Positions 33,205 through 41,751 of a stretch of DNA of 54,527 nucleotides are shown here, in pieces. The notes beneath the pieces were generated by a model. The model saw only the letters and a list, made by a program, of their open reading frames with translations, was not told the origin of the DNA and did no database searches. Source of the DNA: SAR202 cluster bacterium (lineage in GTDB: Bacteria > Chloroflexota > Dehalococcoidia > Lucifugimonadales > Lucifugimonadaceae); NCBI GenBank assembly GCA_009392215.1, contig VFGZ01000040.1, positions 1-54,527 on the forward strand. The letters are read 5' to 3'. Both the position numbers and the translations under genes were made by a program. Within the stretch, counting starts at the first letter, position 1, and each line of letters begins with the position of its first letter.

Positions 33205-34836
33205 CTAGAAGCCCATGTCTCCTCCAGGAGGTCCTCCTGGCATTGGAGGCATTGGTGGCTCGTCTTGTTCACTGATGAGCGCCTCAGTTGTGAGGATCAT
33301 TCCAGCGACAGAGACTGCATTTTCGACTGCTGCACGAGTTACCTTGGCAGGGTCAACAATGCCCATCTCAACCATGTCGCCGTACTCACCCTTGTGGGCG
33401 TCGAAACCGTAGTTGTTATCAGCGTTATCAGCGACTTTGTTCAAGATGACAGCGCCTTCGTGACCGGAGTTAGCGGCTATGACCCTGATTGGTTCCAAAA
33501 GCGAGCGTTTTAGTACTTCAATTCCAGTCTGTTCGTCATTATTGTCTGACTTCACTTCGTTGAGTGATCCAGATGCTTTGATTAAGACTGTTCCGCCACC
33601 TGGAACGATTCCTTCTTCCACTGCTGCCCGCGTGGCTGACAGGGCGTCTTCCATCCGTTGCTTTTTCTCTTTCATCTCGATTTCGGTTGCTGCACCGACT
33701 TTGAGAATTGCAACTCCACCAGAAAGCTTAGCTAGGCGTTCTTGAAGTTTCTCGCGATCATAATCGGATGTTGTGTCAGCGATCTGTGTTTCGATCTCCG
33801 CCTTTCGGCCATTTAGAGCATCGATTGAGCCATCACCATCTACGAAAGTTGTTTCGTCTTTGCTGACTACTATCTGCTTACACTTACCGAGGTCATCCAG
33901 GGTCACAGTTTCTAATTTGCGACCTATCTCTTCTGAAATAACCGTGCCGCCAGTGAGGATAGCGATATCTTCAAGCATAGCTTTTCGTCGGTCACCGAAG
34001 CCAGGAGCCTTGACGGCCGCAACGTTAAGCGTCCCGCGAAGCTTATTTACTACCAGAGTCGCAAGCGCTTCACCTTCTACATCTTCAGCAATCACCAAAA
34101 CATTCTTGTTGGTTTGTAGAACCTTTTCAAGAACTGGTAGAAGGTCTGAAATTGCAGAAATCTTCTGGGAAGTGATTAAGACGTAAGGATCAGTTAGAAC
34201 AGATTCCTGTCGTTCCGAGTTAGTTACAAAGTAGGGAGATAGATATCCGCGATCTATTTGCATACCTTCAACGAACTCGGTCTCGTATGAAAGAGACTTT
34301 GATTCATCAACGGTGATAACTCCGTCCTTACCAACCTTGTCCATAACGTCGGATATGAGGCTGCCCATCTCGTCATCATGTGATGAGAGGATTGCAACAC
34401 TTTCAATCTGATCTTTCGAATCAACCGGGGTTGATTGGCCAGCTATTGAGTCACGAACAGCTGCCATACCGATGTCCATGCCGCGCTTCAATGCCATTGG
34501 ATCGGTACCTGCTGCAACGTTCTTAAAACCTTCGGCGATTATGGCCTGAGCGAGAACAGTTGAAGTAGTTGTACCATCACCAGCGTCGTCGTTTGTCTTC
34601 TTTGAGACTTCTTTAAGTAGCTGGGCACCCATGTTTTCGAAGGGGTCTTCGAGGTCGATTTCCTTTGCGATGGTTACACCATCAGAGTTGACCTGTGGAG
34701 GGCCAAATTTTTTGTCGACGATAATGTTTCGACCGCGTGGGCCGAGCGTCGGCTTAAGAGTGTCAGCGAGAACGTCGATGCCTGCTTTAAGGCGAGATCG
34801 AGCATCGTCGCTGAACTTAAGTTCTTTTGCTGCCAT
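33205..34836 (-). CDS. groL: 60 kDa chaperonin GroEL
   Basis: 543 residues, the normal length for GroEL. Family blocks are clear: [16 protein letters not shown], the ATP-site motif [38 protein letters not shown] and the hinge [12 protein letters not shown]. It folds cytosolic proteins in the double-ring chamber capped by GroES. The C-terminal tail is [17 protein letters not shown] rather than the usual GGM repeats. It lies 42 bases after groES in the same operon and ends in a bidirectional terminator. Confidence 0.98.
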   Translation of the reverse strand: MAAKELKFSDDARSRLKAGIDVLADTLKPTLGPRGRNIIVDKKFGPPQVNSDGVTIAKEIDLEDPFENMGAQLLKEVSKKTNDDAGDGTTTSTVLAQAIIAEGFKNVAAGTDPMALKRGMDIGMAAVRDSIAGQSTPVDSKDQIESVAILSSHDDEMGSLISDVMDKVGKDGVITVDESKSLSYETEFVEGMQIDRGYLSPYFVTNSERQESVLTDPYVLITSQKISAISDLLPVLEKVLQTNKNVLVIAEDVEGEALATLVVNKLRGTLNVAAVKAPGFGDRRKAMLEDIAILTGGTVISEEIGRKLETVTLDDLGKCKQIVVSKDETTFVDGDGSIDALNGRKAEIETQIADTTSDYDREKLQERLAKLSGGVAILKVGAATEIEMKEKKQRMEDALSATRAAVEEGIVPGGGTVLIKASGSLNEVKSDNNDEQTGIEVLKRSLLEPIRVIAANSGHEGAVILNKVADNADNNYGFDAHKGEYGDMVEMGIVDPAKVTRAAVENAVSVAGMILTTEALISEQDEPPMPPMPGGPPGGDMGF

Positions 34837-34878
34837 TAGGTATTTATCTCCAATATTAGACGGCTAATCTAAAATCAA

Positions 34879-35175
34879 CTAGCCAACAATTGCAAGAATG
34901 TCGCTCTCTCGAACGATTAGATAATCTGTTCCGTTTTCTGCATATTCAGTACCTGCGTACTTCGAGTAGATAACGGTTTGACCTATTTTGACTGGCATGT
35001 CGATGACTTTGCCTTCGTCAGTTGTTCGACCTGGGCCAGCTGCTACTACAGAACCCTGTTGAGGTTTCTCTTTCGCAGTATCGGGAATGATGATCCCGCC
35101 AGATGAGGTTGATGCCTCTTCGTCAGCGGGCTCGATGATTACCCTGTCACCGAGCGGTGTTAGGTTCAGTGCCAC
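34879..35175 (-). CDS. groS: 10 kDa chaperonin GroES
   Basis: 98 residues from a GTG start at 35175. This start is preferred because AAGGAG lies 10 bases upstream and the protein then begins ALNLTPLGDRVIIEP as the family does; a longer frame to 35244 has no support. The mobile loop SSGGIIIPDTAKEKPQQG is at about 23-40. It caps the GroEL cavity. First gene of the groESL operon, with a CIRCE-like element upstream. Confidence 0.97.
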   Translation of the reverse strand: MALNLTPLGDRVIIEPADEEASTSSGGIIIPDTAKEKPQQGSVVAAGPGRTTDEGKVIDMPVKIGQTVIYSKYAGTEYAENGTDYLIVRESDILAIVG

Positions 35176-35301
35176 TGAATATCTTCTCCTTAGTAGTGAC
35201 TTGAGCGTTCGGTCATTTGACTGTTTTTTGAATGATGCGGACACATCAAATCAAGATCAAATTAGACCGAATTAATTATTAGCATCCGACCTTTTTAACT
35301 G

Positions 35302-35328
35302 CTAGCAGTCGAAAGGGTAGAGTGCCAG
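35302..35328. promoter_or_regulatory. Degenerate CIRCE-like element upstream of groES
   Basis: CTAGCAGTC - 9 bases - GAGTGCCAG at 35302-35328 matches the HrcA operator TTAGCACTC-N9-GAGTGCTAA at 7 of 9 positions in each half, with the exact 9-base spacer. It lies 127 bases upstream of the groES start, a usual distance. HrcA repression of groESL is the inference; no hrcA is in the window. Confidence 0.55.
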
Positions 35329-35410
35329 TTAGTGAAATTTTATTAACCGTTTTACCTTGCGTCAACTGTTAGGGAACGGACATATGGTGAATACACACCG
35401 AATTAGATAT

Positions 35411-36604
35411 CTAAGGTTGTGATGACTTGAACAGTATTTGGCCATCGATTTCGATATGTACTGAACGCTGGAATTTTCTAATAGTTTCTAGGTTTACATC
35501 TACTCCAAGACCAGGAGCGTCAGATGCTTGAACAAAGCCATTTGAGTCTCTGAAAATACCGGATGGTGCGGTGAGATCGAGAATTAACGGTGAATTTCCT
35601 GCAGGGTATTCGATAATGTCGAAACTTTTGTAGCCAGCGAAAACATGTATTGAAGCCGCAATAGACAGATGGCTTTTAAAAGTGTGATTTACGTACTGAA
35701 TGCCCAGTGCTTTTGCACGATCTGCAACTCGTTTGGCTTCAGTAATACCTCCAATACGGCCAACATCAATTTGGACATAATCAAGTCCGCCGTTTGTCAT
35801 CATGTCGTCGGCTGATCGATAAAAATCTGCACCTTCGCCACCAGCAATGCCGATATTTATGTTATTCGCCTTTATTCGCTCACCTAACTTTTTGTAAGCA
35901 TTAACTTCTTCGGTTTTCAGAGGTTCTTCAAGCCAGGTTACTCCCAGATCAGCGAATTTCACTGCCCGTTCATATGCAGCATCGACGTTGTCACCCCAAA
36001 TGACGCCTGCATCGACCATTAACTTTGTGCTGGGTCCCAGACCATCACGCGCAGCTTGAACCAACGCTATATCATCAGCGAGTGATCCACGTCCCATTGG
36101 GCCCCATCCAAATTTGGCAGCCTGAAAATTACGCTCGACAATAGAAGTTGCAATGGCATGTGTTTCATCGGGGTCGTTACCGAATAGTACACTTGCATAA
36201 GGGAGTTTCTTGTGTGATGAGGAATGGCCAATTAATTTCCAAACGGGCTCATCTAAGTACTTACCCAGTACGTCCCACATGGCAATATCTGCACCCGATA
36301 TAGCGTGATCTAGCTGTTGTATATCGAGGCCGTAATCAGCGGCCTTTTTCCTCAGGTGTACAAGATCTTCCGGTGAATTGAGCGTCTCGCCGATAAGCGC
36401 TTCCGATATATTGATGATGTTTGAATGTGACATTGGCATTACGTAAGCGGCCATCGAGATTAATGGTGATGCATCGCATTCGCCCCAACCCTCTAGCCCA
36501 TTATCCGTGCGCACGCGCACGACTAGCGAATCTTGTGTGCCGTCCGCGGTTCTGGTGATAACAGGTAACGCTACGTAAAAAAGATCTATAGCTTCGATTC
36601 TCAA
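35411..36604 (-). CDS. Enolase-superfamily dehydratase/racemase, mandelate racemase type
   Basis: 397 residues with a TTG start. Ligands and catalytic groups can be read: K164 (AAKFGWG), D198 (MVDAGVIW), E226 (LEEPL), E257 (GGEGAD) and the His-Asp dyad H307 (NHTFKS) with D280 (QIDVGRIGG). The final histidine base and single lysine fit the mandelate-racemase subgroup, whose bacterial members are mostly sugar-acid dehydratases. Its stop lies upstream of a 5' DapA-type aldolase gene by only 3 bases in the same transcript, so a dehydratase-aldolase pair cleaving a sugar acid via its 2-keto-3-deoxy form is likely. Confidence 0.87.
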   Translation of the reverse strand: MRIEAIDLFYVALPVITRTADGTQDSLVVRVRTDNGLEGWGECDASPLISMAAYVMPMSHSNIINISEALIGETLNSPEDLVHLRKKAADYGLDIQQLDHAISGADIAMWDVLGKYLDEPVWKLIGHSSSHKKLPYASVLFGNDPDETHAIATSIVERNFQAAKFGWGPMGRGSLADDIALVQAARDGLGPSTKLMVDAGVIWGDNVDAAYERAVKFADLGVTWLEEPLKTEEVNAYKKLGERIKANNINIGIAGGEGADFYRSADDMMTNGGLDYVQIDVGRIGGITEAKRVADRAKALGIQYVNHTFKSHLSIAASIHVFAGYKSFDIIEYPAGNSPLILDLTAPSGIFRDSNGFVQASDAPGLGVDVNLETIRKFQRSVHIEIDGQILFKSSQP

Positions 36605-36607
36605 GTT

Positions 36608-37525
36608 TTACGACGCTTTCCACGTGATCAGATCGTTAATTGAGCCTAAAAGGATGTCCAGTTCTTCCATATCGTATTTATCGAGATGCTTTTTGCCGGG
36701 TGAGCGAGTAGTTGGTGATGTAATAACGCCGCGGCGGTATAGAACCTCCTTGAATGCTCTTACGCCGTGTAGGCTCTCAAAATTGTTTAGGGGTGCCATT
36801 CGAGTGTGAATTTCTCTTGCGATCGATTCTTCGCCCTCCTCGAGAAGATTCCAGATTTTTGAGTGAATGTCACCATAGTGTGAAGCAGGCATGTTGCCGC
36901 ACATACCACGGTTGTAGTCGGCAATTAGGAATTTACAGCCGGCGCCACCCATAACACCTTCTACGGAATTCGTTTCGTGTTCAATTAATGCGGTTGCAAC
37001 ATGACCAGCTGATGGCCCTTCTTGTTTGACATACCCAATATTTTCAAACGTTTCACATATTTGGATAACTTGAGGTGCGGATAGCGTTACTCCCGCAGGG
37101 TGATTTTGTATCCATATGGGAATGTTTAGAGCTGCATTCAGTTGATCGAAGTAGTTTAAATTTTCACTGTTGGAGGGGGTCAGACTATGAGGTGGCATAG
37201 TTATTACGGAGTCAAATCCTACATCCTGCGCATATCTTGCAAGTTCGATTGAATGGATATTTGAAACTCCGGTGACTCCAGCGACGGTTGGAACCCTGCC
37301 GTTAACGATGTTTATGGTTACGTCGAAGATCTTCCGTCGTTCTTGGTCGGTAAGTGACTGGTATTCACTTGCCATGACTGGCATAACGATTCCATGGCAC
37401 CCGTTCTCAACAGAGAAATTGAGAACGCTTTCTAGAGAGTGAACATCGAGTGTTTCGTCTTCGTTAAAAGGTGTGGCTGGGATTCCATAGATCCCACGAT
37501 ATTGATTGCTAGAGTTTGTGGTCAT
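36608..37525 (-). CDS. DapA-family class I aldolase/lyase with altered active site
   Basis: 305 residues from the ATG at 37525. The TIM barrel of the dihydrodipicolinate synthase/N-acetylneuraminate lyase family is clear (GIYGIPATPF, GVTGVSNIHSIELARYA), and the Schiff-base lysine is K167 in YVKQEG. Other catalytic residues differ: the Thr-Thr motif (GTTGE) reads VMASE, and the tyrosine that precedes Asn-x-Pro is glutamine (Q140 in WIQNHPAG). This argues against lysine biosynthesis and for a specialised aldolase or dehydratase. It lies 3 bases before the enolase-superfamily gene and 19 bases after the methyltransferase gene. Confidence 0.83.
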   Translation of the reverse strand: MTTNSSNQYRGIYGIPATPFNEDETLDVHSLESVLNFSVENGCHGIVMPVMASEYQSLTDQERRKIFDVTINIVNGRVPTVAGVTGVSNIHSIELARYAQDVGFDSVITMPPHSLTPSNSENLNYFDQLNAALNIPIWIQNHPAGVTLSAPQVIQICETFENIGYVKQEGPSAGHVATALIEHETNSVEGVMGGAGCKFLIADYNRGMCGNMPASHYGDIHSKIWNLLEEGEESIAREIHTRMAPLNNFESLHGVRAFKEVLYRRGVITSPTTRSPGKKHLDKYDMEELDILLGSINDLITWKAS

Positions 37526-37544
37526 TGGGGTTTTATTAATCTCC

Positions 37545-38231
37545 TTACTTTTTTCGTAATCGCATGATGTAATGGCGACCGCCATGGGTGTACGGAGCTA
37601 CGCTTTTGTTCATGATGTCGATCAACTCACGAGCATCGATTAAATCAGACTCGTGGAGTAGCCTGGCTTCGGTTTCCTTAGCTCGATTGAACGCAAACGC
37701 TAGATCTGTAATATCGAGTGAAGTTTCCAGTTCCAGGCCCCATGTTTCTGCGAGCTGCAGAGGAGTGATTTTTGGATCTTCGAAAAGTGAAATAACGATG
37801 AAACTTCCCTGCGGCTTGAGAACCCTTTTCACTTCGCTAGAGTTGAAAATGTCTGTTGTCACCACAATATCGAACGTATTGTTATCGAAAGGCAGTGCTT
37901 CAACGGGAGCTTCTACGAACGTGCAAAGTTCAGAGATGTTTTCTATTTCAGCAAGGTCCCTCGCGACTTTCAGTGCTTCTGAGTCAATATCGTTACCCCA
38001 AACCTTGCATCCGAATAAAGATGCCATCCATCGAGCGTTACCACCAACCGCGCAAGCGGTGTCGAGTACTTTTGTGTCGGTGCTAATTTCCTGTTCTTCC
38101 AATGCAATTTGGAAAATGGTTTGATTTGCACCAATGTGCATGAACTCTCCATATGAGGCGTGATCCCACCTAGGACGTTCATCGAACCACTGTTGCAGTC
38201 GCTGTGTTTTGTTGTTTGAGCGTTGATCCAT
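37545..38231 (-). CDS. Class I SAM-dependent methyltransferase
   Basis: 228 residues with a Rossmann methyltransferase core. Motif I is VLDTACAVGGNARWM (about 55-69), the acidic end of strand 2 is VWGNDIDSEAL, and the post-motif reads DNNTFDIVVTTDIFN then VLKPQGSFIVIS. This resembles UbiE/Methyltransf_11 enzymes acting on small molecules. Target is unknown. The motif I variant LDTACAVGG replaces the common LDLGCGTG. It is the first gene of a leftward three-gene unit with the aldolase and the enolase-type enzyme. Confidence 0.82.
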   Translation of the reverse strand: MDQRSNNKTQRLQQWFDERPRWDHASYGEFMHIGANQTIFQIALEEQEISTDTKVLDTACAVGGNARWMASLFGCKVWGNDIDSEALKVARDLAEIENISELCTFVEAPVEALPFDNNTFDIVVTTDIFNSSEVKRVLKPQGSFIVISLFEDPKITPLQLAETWGLELETSLDITDLAFAFNRAKETEARLLHESDLIDARELIDIMNKSVAPYTHGGRHYIMRLRKK

Positions 38232-38374
38232 GAAAGAGATTCCTGGGCCGAGCGTAGGTGAATACTGTTAGGACGTTTTTGCAAATTGTTTTTCGAACCG
38301 TTTATTGCACACATATTATTAGTCTTTATTCATTTTCGTGTCGGCACTAGTCGGGTTTTTGAAGTGGCTGTAAG

Positions 38375-38410
38375 AAAAACTCCTCTCAATTATTCGAGAG
38401 GAGTTTTTTT
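38375..38410. terminator. Bidirectional rho-independent terminator
   Basis: AAAACTCCTCTC (38376-38387) and GAGAGGAGTTTT (38396-38407) form a 12-bp stem with an 8-nt loop, followed by T-runs on both strands. On the minus strand it ends the secreted-protein gene, whose stop is at 38476. The rest of the 244-base gap shows nothing. Confidence 0.88.
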
Positions 38411-38475
38411 AGGGGGCACTAGAAACCTGTAGTGAACCCGACGGATATGTGACTAAACGTTTAGGTCATTAAACG

Positions 38476-39027
38476 TTATCGAGAGGGAAGAATGTGTCGG
38501 CTCCATCTTTGACCACGTCGGACTTTTGTACCTCTAACATCACGTTCACCTCTGAGCTCTTCACGAAGTTCATCGAGGTAAGTTGGTTGGCCGTCTTTCC
38601 AGACGATAATTTCGTTGGCCTCTGCCTGTGTGATTACTTCTTTTTCTACCAAAATGTTTAGCGTGGCTTCCAGATTGCCTCTGATTCCTCCATATTGGCG
38701 AGCGAGCTTCTTCAGACGATCCATGATCTCAGGCTTGGCGTCTTTCCAGGCATCAATCTCATCAGCCTGTTCCTGCGTGATCGTCCCTGCCTTTACTATC
38801 CCCGCAAGATGCTCATCCTGCTTAGCTTCACGATGTTCCTTGTGAGCAGTCTGGATTGCGGAGTCGAGACTTTCTCGGTCGATGCCGAGTATGTCGGCTA
38901 TTCGGTCATTGATTGAATTATGGGCTGTACCATCGGCTGGTCTCTCTTGAGCGAGTGCAGTGCCTGCTAGAGCGAATACACCAAGGATCCCAGTGATGAC
39001 ACCGAGAGTGATTTTTCGTTTGAACAT
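38476..39027 (-). CDS. Secreted protein with two WKD repeats
   Basis: 183 residues. A clear signal peptide (KRK, then LGVITGILGVFALAGTALA) ends in ALA-QE near residue 26, so the protein is exported. Two related segments follow: ITQEQADEIDAWKDAKPE and ITQAEANEIIVWKDGQPT, each an amphipathic helix with a Trp-Lys-Asp, separated by about 40 residues, as in DUF2680-like (YckD-type) repeats. The C-terminus is Arg-rich. Function is unknown. Two tandem 12-bp copies lie over its ribosome-binding site. Confidence 0.75.
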   Translation of the reverse strand: MFKRKITLGVITGILGVFALAGTALAQERPADGTAHNSINDRIADILGIDRESLDSAIQTAHKEHREAKQDEHLAGIVKAGTITQEQADEIDAWKDAKPEIMDRLKKLARQYGGIRGNLEATLNILVEKEVITQAEANEIIVWKDGQPTYLDELREELRGERDVRGTKVRRGQRWSRHILPSR

Positions 39028-39050
39028 TTTCTAAAACCTTTTCTAAAACC
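39027..39050. repeat. Two tandem 12-bp copies upstream of the secreted-protein gene
   Basis: TTTTCTAAAACC occurs twice without a gap at 39027-39050. On the minus strand it reads GGTTTTAGAAAA and runs up to the start codon, duplicating the purine-rich ribosome-binding region. It is probably a slippage-type duplication that could alter translation strength. Confidence 0.6.
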
Positions 39051-39138
39051 TTTGACCGGAAAACCGACCAGATTGATTGGCTATTGACCAATTTAGAAAA
39101 TGACTGTGTAGAACCTGTCCAGAGAATGTGTAGAAATC

Positions 39139-39546
39139 TTAAAGAACTGGAGTCCACTTACCTGAGCATTTGATAGCTTCTTCGTCTCCTGGCCATGGTG
39201 GAGTAGTTGTGATTATGATTTCCAATGGAGTTTCTCCGTGATCGGCTTGGAATTGGAATTTAGTTCCAATGAGAATATTGCACTCCACTCCTTGTTTCAG
39301 GGTAATCACAGATTCTTTATGCCCGCTCGAACGCCATAGTCTGCCTTGACCGGCGATACAAATCCAACGTTCACTAACCGTTCGATGATGAACGGCCTGT
39401 GTGGTGCATCCTGGGCCAAGCAGTGTGTGTACCATGCTGGAGCCTTTGTTAGGCGAGCTTAGAAATCGTATCTCAGACCCGTCTGGCGCGATCGTATCCG
39501 GTAGATCTGGTAAGTCTGTTAACGAAAAAGAGTGGTGCATTTCCAA
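39139..39546 (-). CDS. Cupin-domain protein
   Basis: 135 residues with a cupin pattern: a first metal motif TTQAVHHRTVSERWICIAGQGRLW (His-His and Glu), then VECNILIGTKFQFQADHGETPLEIIITTTPPWPGDEE, where GTKFQFQADH is the second motif. The PPWPGDEE end is common in a group of cupins that bind small carbohydrates or acids. It could be a sugar isomerase/epimerase or sensor; function is not assigned. It is divergent from the next enolase-superfamily gene. Confidence 0.78.
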   Translation of the reverse strand: MEMHHSFSLTDLPDLPDTIAPDGSEIRFLSSPNKGSSMVHTLLGPGCTTQAVHHRTVSERWICIAGQGRLWRSSGHKESVITLKQGVECNILIGTKFQFQADHGETPLEIIITTTPPWPGDEEAIKCSGKWTPVL

Positions 39547-39736
39547 ACCTTGTAAAGTGTTAATTTATCTTTGGTTGAATTTAGATGGCAACGTTATTTA
39601 AATTGATTAATCCGTGATGTTGGCATGAGTGCTAAATCCATGGGTAACGGATATTGATAGCTTATGGGAGAATAGTTTTTAGCGAATCGACTTTTAATTT
39701 TAAGATTACTGTCATGTGTTTTCTTGGAGTAACTGA

Positions 39737-40882
39737 ATGAAGATCTCTGATGTCAGAACAGTAATAGTAGGCAATCCCTGGAAGAACTGGATTTTTGTTG
39801 TTGTAGAAACAGACGATGGATTGATTGGGGTAGGAGAAGCGACCGGGGGCTCCGAAACACAGCCACGTGTGGCGGCTATCGAAGAGATCAAACACTTGGT
39901 AATCGGGATGGATCCCAGAAATGTCCACGAAATATTTCATAAGCTGTATCTGACCGCTTTCTTGAAAGTGACTCAGGCGATGGCTGGAATAGAGATGGCC
40001 TGTTGGGACATTCTTGGTAAGTCGCTTGGTGTTCCTGTTTACAGTCTATTGGGAGGGAAAGTACGCGATAACGTTCGTGTATACGCGAATGGCTGGTATT
40101 CGGGGGAGCGAACTCCTGACGGTTTTGCCGAGAAAGCCTCAGAAGTTGTTGCTAAGGGTTACACTGCCTTGAAGTTTGATCCATTCGGTGATGCTCATAT
40201 GCAGATGTCTCGTAAAGAAACAAACGAGGTCAAATCACTGATAGGTGCTGTGCGGGAAGCTGTGGGTGATGATGTTGACATACTGATTGAAGCTCATGAT
40301 CGGTTCAGCACATACGCTGCAATAGAGATTGGGAATTGGTTGAAGGATTACGACGTAACTTGGTTTGAGACACCGGTGCTGTCAACGGATGTGAGCGCCC
40401 TAGTTGAAGTAGCACGTAGAATTCCAGTACGTATGATCGCGGGTGAACGCATGCACGCTATTCATGAATTTGGTGAATTTCTATCACATAACGTTACGGA
40501 TGTGATCAATCCTGAACCTCTCGGCGTAGGTGGGATATGGCGATCTCTCCAGATTGCTGGAATTGCTGAGGCACATCACGCAGAAATCGCCTTACACAAT
40601 GCGGAAAGTCCATTCAAAACTATGGTGGCCTTGCACATTGATGCGGTTACGCCCAACGTGTTTATTCAAGAATGTTTTGATGATTTTTTGGAACCTTGGG
40701 TGCCCGAGGTGCTTAATGGTTTTTTACGTGTGGAAAACGGGTATCTTCAAATGCCAGACGCCCCAGGTATTGGAGTTGAATTGAACGAATGTGAAGCAAG
40801 AAAGCACCCATATGGTAAAAGTAATTTCTTGCGTATGTTCCGACCTGGTTGGGAAAAACGAGATACGGCTCAACAGGAGTAG
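39737..40882 (+). CDS. Enolase-superfamily dehydratase, galactonate dehydratase-like
   Basis: 381 residues. Residues match the galactonate-dehydratase (DgoD) subgroup position by position with a +2 shift: E185 (for D183) and H187 in IEAHDRFS, E211 in FETPV, E237 in AGERMH, and H287 in LHNAESPF. K146 is in ALKFDPFG. The first metal ligand is Glu, not the Asp of D-galactonate dehydratase, so substrate could differ. The expected reaction is syn or anti dehydration of an aldonic acid to a 2-keto-3-deoxy acid. It converges with an SDR gene, 3 bases apart. Confidence 0.87.
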   Translation: MKISDVRTVIVGNPWKNWIFVVVETDDGLIGVGEATGGSETQPRVAAIEEIKHLVIGMDPRNVHEIFHKLYLTAFLKVTQAMAGIEMACWDILGKSLGVPVYSLLGGKVRDNVRVYANGWYSGERTPDGFAEKASEVVAKGYTALKFDPFGDAHMQMSRKETNEVKSLIGAVREAVGDDVDILIEAHDRFSTYAAIEIGNWLKDYDVTWFETPVLSTDVSALVEVARRIPVRMIAGERMHAIHEFGEFLSHNVTDVINPEPLGVGGIWRSLQIAGIAEAHHAEIALHNAESPFKTMVALHIDAVTPNVFIQECFDDFLEPWVPEVLNGFLRVENGYLQMPDAPGIGVELNECEARKHPYGKSNFLRMFRPGWEKRDTAQQE

Positions 40883-40885
40883 TTT

Positions 40886-41632
40886 TTACCTAGTTCGAAC
40901 ACTTCCTCTAATCATGTTTGCATCGTCGCTGGCCAAGAACGCGTAAACTTTGGATACGTCGTCTGGTGATACAAGAGCGCTGATCTTTTCTTCGAGGTTG
41001 CCTTTTTTGCCACCAGCCTCATGCATGTCTTGGACATTTGCCACCTTTAGAGGTGTAGCGACCGAACCAGGCATTACATCATTTACTCGAATATTGTATT
41101 TTTCTAAGTGTGATTCCATCACAAGGGACAATCCGTGGACACCCCCTTTTGATGAGCCGTAAGCGAGCGATGAACTCCCGCCAGTAACCCCTGCACCTGA
41201 AGCAGTCAGGATGATTACACCTGATCCATACTTTTTCATGACTGCTGTCACATATTTACATATTGTGAATGATCCTCGTAGATTTATATCTAGTACAGTG
41301 TCCCAAGTATCTTCAGGAAATTCATCTAATTCGACTGCTGCACCTTGCAGCACTCCTGCGATATGAATTAATACATCGACGCCCCCTAACCATACTTCCG
41401 CCGCAGCCACAGCCCCAGCTACAGCTGTTTCGTCTCGTACGTCCACATGCCAGTAACGTGCATCACCACCAGATTCGTTTACATCACTTATAGTTGCCGC
41501 GCCGTCGGCGTCGTTGATATCAAATGCAGCGACTTTTGCCCCGTTGGCAGAAACGCGTAGTGTTGTTGCACGTCCTATACCGGTAGCTGCTCCAGTGACA
41601 ATTATTCGCTTGCCGGAAAGATCAGATGCCAT
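40886..41632 (-). CDS. Short-chain dehydrogenase/reductase, sugar-dehydrogenase type
   Basis: 248 residues. Classical SDR features: TGAATGIGRATT cofactor loop, D38 ending strand 2 (AAFDIND; NAD preference), HIAGVL, the catalytic serine in LTASGAGV and the YxxxK pair in YGSSKGG. The C-terminus ends MIRGSVRTR and lacks the usual VDGG, as in a subset of SDRs. A CAGGAG site precedes the ATG. It would oxidise a sugar or polyol and pair with the dehydratase that converges on it. Substrate is not determined. Confidence 0.86.
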   Translation of the reverse strand: MASDLSGKRIIVTGAATGIGRATTLRVSANGAKVAAFDINDADGAATISDVNESGGDARYWHVDVRDETAVAGAVAAAEVWLGGVDVLIHIAGVLQGAAVELDEFPEDTWDTVLDINLRGSFTICKYVTAVMKKYGSGVIILTASGAGVTGGSSSLAYGSSKGGVHGLSLVMESHLEKYNIRVNDVMPGSVATPLKVANVQDMHEAGGKKGNLEEKISALVSPDDVSKVYAFLASDDANMIRGSVRTR

Positions 41633-41751
41633 GTTTAACTCCTGAGATTTGTGAAAGGAAAACCGTGCGTGTGCTCAATAAGAGAAGAGATTCAAACCTG
41701 TTCTACGTATAGTTTAATTTTTCTGCATGGAAACGAAAATAATGGTGTTCG

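Noticed and set aside
37526-37585. Twenty-residue N-terminal extension of the DapA-family gene
   Set aside because: It overlaps the methyltransferase C-terminus in another frame; the ATG at 37525 gives the normal family N-terminus.
40886-40912. Truncation of the SDR at 40886 because it lacks the usual VDGG end
   Set aside because: The frame ends at an ordinary stop after MIRGSVRTR, which also occurs as the end of some intact SDRs. No frameshift into a VDGG sequence was found in the following bases.
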